A DNA stretch of 36,669 nt from Chrysochromulina parva. Taxonomy: Eukaryota; Haptophyta; Prymnesiales; Chrysochromulinaceae. The notes under the pieces are model-generated. The model was not told the origin of the DNA. It was given only the letters and a program-made list of their open reading frames with translations, and did no database searches. This document shows positions 26,344 to 36,100 of the stretch, piece by piece. The stretch's first letter is position 1; every line of letters starts with the position of its first letter. The translations under genes and the position numbers were made by a program. The DNA is taken from contig PJAB01000165.1 in assembly GCA_002887195.1 (NCBI GenBank), forward strand, positions 1 to 36,669, written 5' to 3'.

Positions 26344-29300
26344 CTACCAATCAGGTGGAAGACCCCCACTGTTGGACTCTTGCTCACAATACATCAACTG
26401 CACCTTCATCGCGGACCGCCGCGCGTTCAGCTCGTCGATGCGCCGCGCGTTCAGCTCGTCGATGGTCATCATATGATCCCCAATGGCCGCACGCCTCTCG
26501 GGACTCATCGCGAGGAGCGCGTCGCGCGCCTCGGCACTCAAGCGCAGCCTCGCCGCGTGCTCGAGGACCTCGTGAGTACACAAGTCCATGAAGCCCTCGG
26601 GATGAAAGGAGCGGTGATCAGGGTGCTCGGGAGGAAGTAGCAGCTTGAGGAGATTTACTGTCAGCCGGTCACACTTGCCACTCGCAGCCACGTCCTGGCA
26701 AAGCGCCCGCCGCTCTGCGAGGTCGAGCGACGACTCATGCTGCAGGTCGCGTACCGAGATGTCGCTCCCTGCCTCCACCAGCGTGATGATGGCCTCACGG
26801 TGGCCGTTGATGACGGCCCAATGCAAGGGCGTCCGTCCCCAGATGTCGAGTGAGGCACACGCCGCACCTCCGCCGCCAACGCCGGCAGCTTGCGCCCCAT
26901 GGCTAATGAGGGTCTCTAAGCAGCCGTTATCTGCGCCTGTGCGGGCAGCATGGTGCAACACGCTCTGTAGATTCTGATCGACCGCCCTTACGTCGGCACA
27001 AGCTGCAAGCAGCCGCTGGACCATGGCATTGTCCGTGTGCAGCACGGCGCTCTGCAGGGCAGTGGTGGCGCTGCAGTGGCTCGAGGCGTTGGGCGACGCG
27101 CCATGGGCCAGCATGAGCGCCGCGCACGCGCCGTCGTGATTGCACACCGCCGCTAGCAACAGGCGATTCGCCAACGGCAGCGGCACGAGCGGTGGATAGC
27201 GCTGGAGGAGAACCTGGAGCAGGGCTGCGTCTCCCGCTGCCACTGCCTGCACGGCCAACGCATCGAGCTGCTCCGAGACTGCCCTGCAGCCGCTCCCTGA
27301 CGAAGAAGCGCACACCGATGCATCAGCTGCAGCTCCTTGATCGCAGGGGGGCAGTGCGCTTTGATCGCCTCCGTCGATGTGCGCACGGAAGAGTTTCGTC
27401 TCGGCAGCTGCCGCCTGCAGTCGAGCAGCGTACTCTCGGAATACAGGCGTCGCGAGAAGGTGGACGGGTGAAAAGGCCCCCATGAGCTCGCCAAAGACGC
27501 CACCGTCGGCTCGGCTGGCCGTGCACTGCTGCTGGTGTCGCCAAAGACGCGTGCAGATCTTGAGAGCGACGAGGCTATCGCCGCTCAGCGCGCGGAAGTC
27601 GGACGTGCCACTGAGCTGCCCGACTGGAAGATTGAGCTCCTGGGACCAGCACGCGGCCACCACACCGAGCCAGCCGTATGGACACCAAGGCGTGCTGCCA
27701 GTGCCATGGCCAGCCTCAACCGCCGCCGCGTCCGCAAGCGCGAGTGCGGCGAGAGCTCGCCCGTCTGTCTTGCCCGTTGGGGTCCTCGGGAGGTCGCTCA
27801 GAAGAGTGACGCCTGGCGGCACAAGGTACGCTGGCAACTCGAGACCACAGAGCACACGCACGGCGTCAGAGGTGACGGTATACCGAGGAGAGGATCGCAT
27901 TTCATCCGGTAGTGCCCTCATCACGCAGAATGCATGCAGCCGCCCGTCGACGAGCTGTACGACAGCATGGCGCACGAGGGGATGCATGGCCGTGCAGATG
28001 GCGTTGCCGATCGGCCCAAGCTCGATCCGTCGGCCATTGAGCTTGACCTGCTGATCGGCTCGGCCTACGTAGTACATCGCGCCGCCGCGGCATTGCACCA
28101 AGTCGCCTGTGCGAAGTCGCTGTTGCTGTGGATGAAGCCGCCACTCGCCCATGGACGTGGAGGGAATGAAGCCACCACACGCCCGTAGCGTGACAGGTAG
28201 CGTGTCCTCGCCTTGGATGGCTCGACTTGCCACATTTGGCATGCCCCACCGATCGGGGCCGCCGACCTGCGTTCCCCAGAGGACGAGCTCCTTGATCTCC
28301 AGTCCATCAGCTGGCACCGCCTCGGACAGGCCCTCGAGCAGCGCGGGCACGTGCACGGCCGCACAACAGATGCCCTCAAACGGGGTGCCAAGGCATCGAG
28401 CATGCTGCTCGAGCTGCGCGTCCGACAAGGACGCCACGTGCGGTGGCAGCTCGTACGCCATCTGGTACACGGTCGCTTCAGTGGTCCCATACGTGTTGAT
28501 GAGTCTCACACCGAGAGCCAGCCACGCTCGTATCGTCGCAGGGGGCGTCGGCTCACCGCCGAGCATCACCGTCGTAAGCGAACGCTTGTCATGAGGCGCG
28601 CACTCACTCTCAATGTCGTATAGCGCCCATACCGACGGGGTCGACATTGCATGCGTGGCTCGAGTCAGGTTGATGGAAACTCTCAGCTGTTGCAACGTGA
28701 AAGCCCAAGGCGCGAGGCATACCGTTGCGCCGAGCGCCAGTGCTGCAAAGGTCATGCCGGCGGAGGGGTCAAAGATCGCACTCGTCGCCACGAAGACGCG
28801 CGAGGTGGCCGTGAGATGATAAGGCCGTGCGGCAGCGAGGACAAACGCACGCCACTGCTCCGCGGTGCTGTGAATGGGCTTCGGAGCACCGGTCGTGCCG
28901 CTCGTGTGAAAAGTGCAGATGCGCGAGCACATATTGTGCGGCACATCCGGTCTGCAAGCCGAGACGGCATCCATCATGCAAAAGCGCGCGCATGATGGAT
29001 TGGTTAGCTCGGCGTCATCAATGGAAAGGACGATTATCTTGTGGCGGCACTCATCCACCACTCTGGCGACGTCGTCTGCAAGATGTGGACCACAAAAGAT
29101 GAGCTCGATGCCCGAGTTCTCAAGCACCTCCTGTGTACGCGGCTGTGCACTGGGCTCATCGAGAGGCACGAAGTTGTTTCCAGCCCAGAGGATTCCGAGC
29201 TGGCACGCGACGGCGGCCAGGGAATTATCGAGGCACAAGCCGACGCCGGCACCACGGCTGGCGGCATGGGCGACCAGACAAGAAACCCGATCAGCCATGT

Positions 29301-29463
29301 CTATGAGCTCGGCATACGACACCGAGCGAGCGTAGGGCAGATCGGCCTCATTCGTATCCACCCAACTCACGGCCACATCTGCATCGAACCTTAGCAGTTC
29401 TTTGCGCGACCAGGGCACGGACGAAAGCGGCGGTGAGGGCGGAGGGAGCGAATCAGGCGCCAT
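26344..29463 (-). CDS. NRPS-like adenylation / carrier / ankyrin protein
   Basis: A 1039-aa intronless protein. Residues 1-570 are an adenylation domain: FHTSGTTGAPKPI (186-197, ATP loop), FDPSAG with Asp232 at the amino-group-binding position, NTYGTTEATV, RTGDL (451-455), GRADQQVKLNGRRIEL (467-482) and PRTPTGKTD with Lys565. Residues about 592-645 look like a carrier domain with SGDSLVALKI, where Ser630 would take phosphopantetheine. Residues about 740-930 carry ankyrin repeats (GRTPLHWAVINGHREAIITL). It should activate an amino or beta-amino acid and tether it, as AASDH (ACSF4) does, but AASDH has PQQ-type repeats in place of ankyrin. No condensation, reductase or thioesterase domain is present. 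A 24-bp perfect tandem repeat near the end encodes IDELNARR twice. It is divergent from the helicase gene by 58 bp. Confidence 0.85.
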   Translation of the reverse strand: MAPDSLPPPSPPLSSVPWSRKELLRFDADVAVSWVDTNEADLPYARSVSYAELIDMADRVSCLVAHAASRGAGVGLCLDNSLAAVACQLGILWAGNNFVPLDEPSAQPRTQEVLENSGIELIFCGPHLADDVARVVDECRHKIIVLSIDDAELTNPSCARFCMMDAVSACRPDVPHNMCSRICTFHTSGTTGAPKPIHSTAEQWRAFVLAAARPYHLTATSRVFVATSAIFDPSAGMTFAALALGATVCLAPWAFTLQQLRVSINLTRATHAMSTPSVWALYDIESECAPHDKRSLTTVMLGGEPTPPATIRAWLALGVRLINTYGTTEATVYQMAYELPPHVASLSDAQLEQHARCLGTPFEGICCAAVHVPALLEGLSEAVPADGLEIKELVLWGTQVGGPDRWGMPNVASRAIQGEDTLPVTLRACGGFIPSTSMGEWRLHPQQQRLRTGDLVQCRGGAMYYVGRADQQVKLNGRRIELGPIGNAICTAMHPLVRHAVVQLVDGRLHAFCVMRALPDEMRSSPRYTVTSDAVRVLCGLELPAYLVPPGVTLLSDLPRTPTGKTDGRALAALALADAAAVEAGHGTGSTPWCPYGWLGVVAACWSQELNLPVGQLSGTSDFRALSGDSLVALKICTRLWRHQQQCTASRADGGVFGELMGAFSPVHLLATPVFREYAARLQAAAAETKLFRAHIDGGDQSALPPCDQGAAADASVCASSSGSGCRAVSEQLDALAVQAVAAGDAALLQVLLQRYPPLVPLPLANRLLLAAVCNHDGACAALMLAHGASPNASSHCSATTALQSAVLHTDNAMVQRLLAACADVRAVDQNLQSVLHHAARTGADNGCLETLISHGAQAAGVGGGGAACASLDIWGRTPLHWAVINGHREAIITLVEAGSDISVRDLQHESSLDLAERRALCQDVAASGKCDRLTVNLLKLLLPPEHPDHRSFHPEGFMDLCTHEVLEHAARLRLSAEARDALLAMSPERRAAIGDHMMTIDELNARRIDELNARRSAMKVQLMYCEQESNSGGLPPDW
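26417..26464 (-). repeat. Perfect 24-bp tandem repeat near the 3' end of the A-T-ankyrin gene
   Basis: The unit at 26417-26440 is repeated exactly at 26441-26464 and encodes IDELNARR twice in frame. Exact identity suggests a recent duplication. Confidence 0.85.
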
Positions 29464-29521
29464 GGATCACGTCACTCTCCCTGGGTGTTTGGGGTTTCCA
29501 AATTAATCAGCGCGACCAAAA

Positions 29522-32500
29522 ATGGTTCGTGAAAGCTTCCTGGGTGTCTACCAACCGAGCAGCGTGGATGGTCTCTCAAGTGGCAAAGCCTCAGACCGAC
29601 GCCTAACGGCCTTCGGTCAACTTTCATCGCCGAAACCATCGCGGCGACGTGAGGGGCTGCAACGCGGTGGGTGCCATCCGTTCATGGCCCGCAAGCGTGG
29701 CCGCTCGCCACCGTCCGGAGCGCAATATCTGACGACGCGGCTATGCGCCGCTTTCGAGGACGACCAGCTGCACGCCAGAGCGGATCACCAAGCGCTGCCG
29801 CCTACGCTGCCTCACGCATTTGCCGAAGAGCGGTCCTACTACAGCTCAATGGTGCAGCTCGTCTTGGATGAGGCGAAGGCTATGGTGGCCGATGGCCTTG
29901 CAAGCTTACGTAGTAGTCGCGCTGCACACGCACGGCTCACACTCGAAAACGTAGTACGTGCTTCAGCCCATGGTGGTGGCGGCGGCCTCGGCTGCATGTG
30001 CTTCGAGCAGCCACGGCAGTCTTCTGAGGGCGATCGCTTTCGTGCTGGCAGCGTGTTTCTGCTCCGGAGCATCAGCTTTGGCGTTGAGCTGCTTGCCGTT
30101 GTGGATGGGCGTGCAACCACATGCCAGCTCGAGTGCAGCGACGGCGCGCTGGCCCGATGTGCACATCACATCGATGAGCGTTACAGTGGGAATGCTTTTC
30201 AGCCGGGCAGCGTGTGGGCAGCCACACCAGTCGCCTCTGTGCTGGTGCAGCAGCGATGCATCGATGTGTGCTTGCGACGGCCAGTGCCCCCTTTCATGCA
30301 GCAGCTCCTCGGCGGGCCGCCGCCCAAGCTGGCGACGCACACGCGCTTTGTCGACGAGGAGGTCGTCGAGGAGCAGGAGGAGGGTGCGGGCGACGTCAAT
30401 GATGGTTCCCGGAAGGGTGACGAAACTGACCTGATGGGTGACGAAACTGACCGGAAGGGTGACGAAACTGACCGGAAGGGTGACGGAACTGAGGGCCGCG
30501 ATTGGGACGAGGAAGCGGTGGCGGCGGAGGAGGCGGCGGAGGAGGAGCCGGCGGAGGGGGTCGAGCTTGGATGGAGCTTGGATACATCGGTCGATGTCGA
30601 CGCGCCGTACCGGGCGCGCGCACGCCTGAACGAGGGCCAGCAGGCCATCGTCGATCAGCTCCTGAGCGAGGGCACTGCAGATGCGCTCTCGTTGCTCCAG
30701 GGGCCGCCCGGTGCGACGCCTCGGAGTGCCGCCCTGTATGCAGCTATTCGCATGCTGTGTCCCTGATCGTCCTCGCTCACCCTCGCTCTCGCTCTCGCCC
30801 TCCCTCTTGCCCTCCCTCTTGCCCTCAGGCACAGGCAAAACCACGACGCTCGTAGCCTACCTGCTCGCACTGTGTGCCGCGCGAGGCACTGGGCGTGTAC
30901 TCGTGTGCGCACCCTCCAACCGCGGCGTGCAGGAGGTCTGCGAGCGCTTCCTCGGCGCACAGCAGACTGTAGCTGCGGAGGATGAGGCGATCTTGATCGG
31001 CGATGCGGACAAGGTGCCTTCCGACGCGCCGTGTCGGCGCGTCTTCGTGTTCGCCCTCGCCGAACGCTGGGGAGGGCAGCTCGAGGCGGCGGCGCAGGCC
31101 GTGCCCGAGCGGCTCGTGAGCACGGCCCTTTGCTCGAAGGAGGATTGCCAGTCACTGGTGCGCGTGCGCCATTGCGAAGCGTGTGCGGCGCAGGCCGAGC
31201 ACGTGAAAACGGCTCTGGGCTCAACCCGCGCCGCATTAGGCGCGATCGGTGCTTCGATACGGCGGCGACATCCGCACAGCTGGCGCTCGCACGGCCTGCA
31301 GCGTGTGTTCGAGGTAGCTGGCTCGGCCACAACGGCGACGGCCGCGCTACTCGATGAGGTAAGCGCCGCGTGGCCATGCCAGCTGCGTTGCCGGAGCGAT
31401 GAGCTGCACGAGCGGCTGAAAGACGTGCGCAAATCTGTCTTGGAGAGTGCGAATCTCGTGAGCGAGACCCTTCGTGACGCCGACGCCCACGCCGAGGCGC
31501 TCGCGAGCGCGCGCATCGTCTTCGCGACGCTGTGTGTCGCTGGCAGCTACCTCGTGCGCGGCATGCCGCCCGTGTCGCACTTGGTCGTAGATGAGGCTGC
31601 GCAGGCGACGGAGCCAGAGGCGCTCATCCCCCTGCTGTGCCAGCCGCGCCGGATGCTGCTCATAGGTGACCCGTGTCAGCTCTGCTGCATGTGCGTCTCG
31701 GCACGTGCGCGCGCCGCTGGGCTGGAGCGCTCGCTCATGGCGCGGCTCCTCGACGCACGCGCCGCGCCGCTGCACTTTCTGTCGACGCAGTACCGTATGC
31801 ATCCAAGCATCGCCGCCTTCCCTTCGCGTCAGTTTTACCAGGGCAAGCTCATCGACGCGCCGTGCACGGCGAGCCTGGCCAACACGGCCGCCTGGGTGCG
31901 CAGAACCGGTACACCAAACGGCGCTCCACATCTCGGTCCCTGCACACCTCGTCATTCACACCTCGGCCCGTGGGCGCTGGTCGACGTGGCCGACGGCGCC
32001 GAGCGGCAGCGCGCTGATGGCTCGATCTACAATGCGGACGAAGCCGCCGTGGTGGTGGCACTCGTGCGCGAGCTGCACGACGAGTGGAACCTCGAGGTGC
32101 GTGCGATACGAGCGCTGCGCGTGCTCACGTTCTATGCGGCGCAGGTGGGCGAGATCAGCCGTGCGCTGGCCGCCGCGGGCCTGCGAGGTGTCGTCGTGGG
32201 CACTGTGGATGGCTCCCAGGGCTCCGAGGCCGACGTCATCCTCCTCTCGTGTGTGCGCTCGAATGCCGGTGCGCGGCTCGGCTTCGTCTCTGACTCTTTG
32301 CTTGAGTGCATGCTGATTGCCAACCTCATCAGGTGCGCGGCTCGGCTTCGTCACCGACTGGCTCTCATGACCACTGATTGGCTCCCTCATCAGGTGCGCG
32401 GCTCGGCTTCGTCACCGACTGGCTCTCATGACCACTGATTGGCTCCCTCATCAGGTGCGCGGCTCGGCTTCGTCACTGACTGGCGGCGGCTCAATGTGGC

Positions 32501-33014
32501 GATCACGCGGGCGAAGCAAGCGTGCATCATCGTCGCGCATGCAGCCACGCTCGGTCGGGCGCCGCCCGGGGATGCCGCCGCAGACCTCGTTCGCGCCGCA
32601 AGCGCGGCGGGTGTCATCTATTCTCCCGCTGGCCAGCAGACGGAGGTGCGGCTGGCTGCAAACGCCACCTGGCGGCACACACCAGCACGTGCGAGCCTGG
32701 CACACGGCAACGGCGCTCCCGTGGCGCCACCGGCTCAAGCGGCGGCGGCAGCCCTTGCAACGCCCCGTGCGGCGGCGATGCTCCCAAAGCGAGCACTAGA
32801 GAGGGCCGAGCGGCACGCCGTGCTCGATTTGGACGACGGCGCTCACGACGAAGCTCACGACGACGCCTTCCTGCAGGCGCGTGCCGCCGAGGTGGAGGCC
32901 TACGTGAGCTCGTGCCGGCGCGTAGATGCCGAGCGGGCCGAGAAGCGCCGTCGCGAGCGGCAGGCGACGCTCGAGGCGGCGGCGGTGGTTTTCGGGCCGC
33001 CGACCTTGTATTAA
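29522..33014 (+). CDS. SF1 helicase of the DNA2/SEN1/UPF1 type, two introns
   Basis: Three exons (29522-30710, 30829-32268, 32455-33014) give 1062 aa. Splicing restores Walker A as GPPG|TGKTT (G397 split by intron 1) and motif VI as SNAG|ARLGFVTDWRRLNVAITRAKQ (G877 split by intron 2). Other motifs: VLVCAPSNRGVQE (Ia), DEAAQATEPEAL (II), GDPCQL (III), STQYRMHPSIAAFPSRQFYQGKL (IV) and GTVDGSQGSEADVILLS (V). It should unwind RNA or DNA using ATP, as in SEN1, IGHMBP2 and UPF1; which one cannot be told. The N-terminal 390 residues are unrecognised and include a 7-residue tandem repeat (GDETDRK). Motif III reads QLCC where the family has QLPP. The C-terminal tail is Arg/Ala-rich. Confidence 0.85.
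30411..30494 (+). repeat. Four 21-bp tandem repeats in the helicase gene
   Basis: The units start at 30411, 30432, 30453 and 30474. They encode GDETDRK-type heptads in an acidic linker before the helicase core. Units 1 and 3 are identical; units 2 and 4 differ at a few bases. Confidence 0.85.
30711..30828 (+). other. Helicase intron 1 (GT-AG, 118 nt, phase 1) inside Walker A
   Basis: The donor is CCCG|GTGCGACG. A long CT-rich tract (CTCGCTCTCGCTCTC...CCCTCTTGCC) precedes the acceptor GCCCTCAG at 30828. Splicing makes GPPGTGKTT. Reading through ends at a TGA within about 20 codons. Confidence 0.9.
32269..32454 (+). other. Helicase intron 2: tandem array of three intron-like units
   Basis: The interval is 186 nt, phase 1, from GT at 32269 to AG at 32454. 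GTGCGCGGCTCGGCTTCGTC occurs at 32269, 32333, 32394 and 32455, with periods 64, 61 and 61. Each of the first three copies starts a unit ending CCTCATCAG or equivalent, directly followed by the next GT. The fourth copy is the exon 3 start. Units 2 and 3 are identical over 61 bp, and unit 1 is a diverged relative. Removing all three units restores helicase motif VI; keeping them hits a stop at 32436-32438. Confidence 0.85.
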
Positions 33015-33159
33015 AAGACTCGAGAATATTCGAATGTTTGCGAGATACCAGCGATGCACTCTGCACATGACACGAGGACTCTGCACCACAATCGGACGGC
33101 TAACGCGCGAAATGGTATCAGAGTTCGGGTTAGTGCAGTCGCCGCTGAGGTGATTCCCG

Positions 33160-36100
33160 TCAATCTAAGGGACCTACAAGGCTGCTGCCATCGCTCTCAA
33201 ACCGCTGGTACGCCAGAAGGTACTCGGGGTAGATGTAATCTGAGTGGAAGACGATGAACTCACGGTAGCGCACCGATGGTGGGGTCGGGTCGGGTGCAAG
33301 CAGCGAGTGGTGATGCACGGGCGGAGAGACGCCAACCACCGTATCGAGCTCGCGGAACGAGATGGGGAACACGGGCCGACCCGTATCGAAGCTCGTGGCC
33401 TTCTTACCCCAATCCTTTGTACGCACGTGATGGCCGAGCGCCACGCGGCACACTAGGATGTAGAAGACCTTGCCCGGATGATGGTTCGCGCCGTGCGCGT
33501 ACAGCCGCTTGTGCACTTCCGAGCTCTCATCATACTGCGAATCCACCTTTGTGTACTGGTCATTCTTGCCCGCGTCCTCGGCCAGGTAGGAGCCCTCGCC
33601 GTACGCGGCTCCTGCGGCCGTGCCGGCAAAGCGCTCGTTCATGCCCGTGGAGAGGATGTTGATGAGCACGTTAGTACCGGTCCCATGCATCAGGAACGCC
33701 TCGTTGACGTTCGCGCGCAGCTGGTCGGGCAGATCGCTCGCCACGACGCCCGTCATGGGCGGCGCACCGCCCGTGGGCTTCACGCCTGCCTGTCGAATTC
33801 GCTCCATGTCGTTTGCCACTTGTTGCACGCCGCTCATGTACTTACCCCATTGCACCGGGTTCTCGAGGCGCCACGCGCATGCCAGCTTCAATGTATCGTG
33901 CGAGGTGCCTTGTCGATCTGCCCCACTTTTTTTCAGCTTGGCCTTGTCGGTCTCCAATAACCGCCCGAGGGCGGCAAACGTCGGGTCGGTCCTGTCTAGG
34001 GCGATTGCAGCAAAGCCATCCGGCGCACTTTTTGCCCTGACCTTTTCCCAATAATCGGGTAGGGCTTTTGCTACTCGGTCCGCCTCTGCGTTTGCAATTG
34101 CCAATGCAGCCTTCGCCTCCGCCTCCGCCTTGGCCTCCGATGACGCCTTGGCCTCCGCCTCCTTGGCCAACCTGGTGGCCTCCGATGACGCCTTTGCCTC
34201 CAATGACGCCTTGGCCTCCGCCTCCTTGGCCAACCTGGTGGCATCCGCCTCCGCCTTGGCCTCCAATGACGCCTTGGCCGCCGCGTTCTTAAGTTCCAGG
34301 TCCAACTTTGCCTTGGCGCGCTCTTGCAGCTCGACGAATCTCTGCTCGAGCATCATGAGCTTCGAGTACACACCACCAGTGTTACGGTTACTGTTCACCT
34401 CTAGCAAACTCTTGCGAGCTTCCTCGCGCCTCTTCAGCGCCGCTTCCCGCGCCTCCCGTTTCTTCCGGGTGCGCTTCCATGGCAACATGGACAGCTGTGG
34501 GATCGGCTCCTTGAGAGTCTCACTCATGGTGCGCAGCTCCTCTACGTCGCGCGAGAGGTCATCAAGCTCAAGAGGCAGCGCACCCTTCATCTCAAGAAGC
34601 TTTACAAGCGACTTCTGCACCTCGCGGTCCCTGCCTTGCTCCAAATGTTTCTGCACATCCTGCAGGATGTCCTTGGCCAGACGACACATGAAGAGCCGCG
34701 CTTGATGGGCGCCGTATTCGTCCTGGAGCATGTCGCCTTTCAACAGCCCCAGGACCGTCGATGCGTCCTCGACCAAAAGTGCCTGCGTCACCTGGTCGAT
34801 AAGCTCGACGCGAGCAACCAGCTTGCGGCCGGCAGCGGTCGTCTCGCCCTCAAAATGACCGAGGGTGGCGACGGCCCGCTTCATCACCATCACGTCGTCC
34901 TTCATCGCTTGAGAAGACTTGTCGGCGCCTGACTTGATGATCCTCTCGAGCCACTCTTCTACGAGCCTGCAAATGCGGGTGCGCGTCTCCCAGCACGCCT
35001 TGACAGCGGGCGTCTCGTTGCCCTTGTCCCGACTCGTCCTGCACAGCTCGTACAGCGGCAGCCATGTATCCTCAAAGTCGAGGTGCTCCGGGTCTGCCGA
35101 GCAGCGCATCAGCTTGTCGGACAGCTCGCGTGCGATGACCGCACACTTTGCGATGCTGTCCACCTCGGGCGTCGAGTATGTCTTGCGCAGTTTCTCGAGA
35201 TCCTCGAGGCTCTTGAAGGTGCCGCTGAGCTCCTTGGAGATCTGGCTGCCTGCAGACTGCTTCGCATCCAGCGCTTTACTGATTTTCGACACCCACTTGT
35301 CTGAGTCGTGACCGTGTGATGCATCCAGCGCGTCCTTGATAGTGGCCGCGAGGTGTGTGACCTTTCCTTCGGTCTCGCGCATGTGCGTGAGCTCGCGCCG
35401 CGCCTGCTGCAGAAAGCCCTGCGCGTGGTGATTGCCACCATACTTGCTCTGTGTGTCCGGATCGTCCAGCAGCTGTTCGAGGCCCTCCCAGCCCTTGCCA
35501 TTCTTCCACGAGCATCGGTGCAGCTCCTCCTGGAGCTTGTGTGCACACTCGCACGCTCGCAAGATCTCGCGAACCTCGGGAGGTCGTAGAGGGTACTCGG
35601 CGGCGGTCATGTATGGCCGGAAGGCGGATATCAAGTCGCCAAGTCTCGTGCGCTCGTGGCACCACCTTTCGACGAAGTCAGGCTGGTGGCGCGGCATCTT
35701 TTCGAACGTGTCGAAGCTCTGATTCAGCTGAGCCATGTGCTCCTCCACTTTCTGTTTGCCTCGATCCTGATCTTTCACCGCTTGCTCGAGCAGCGCAAGC
35801 TCAGCTTTCACAGCCTGCACCTCAGGCAGGAGAAGCGCACCTTGCTTCTCTGCCAGTTGCACCGCAGATTTGAGAGCACTCCAGCTGTTCTCATTGTACC
35901 AGGAGCAGCTCTGCAGCTCCGACAAGAGCGCGATCACATGCTCGCCGCGTATCACGACGTCCTTCGCCTCAACCGCCCACTCACTGTGAATGTATGTGCT
36001 CAAAAAGCCCTTCAGGAGCGGGAGGTCTACCCGAAGCGGCCGAAGCGGCAGGCACTCTTCGAGCTTGTGACTCGGCTGATCCTCGCCTCGCCCCGCCACG

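Noticed and set aside
32269..32438. Helicase ending at the stop at 32436-32438 (unspliced)
   Set aside because: It would lose motif VI, which reappears perfectly in the downstream exon when the array is removed.
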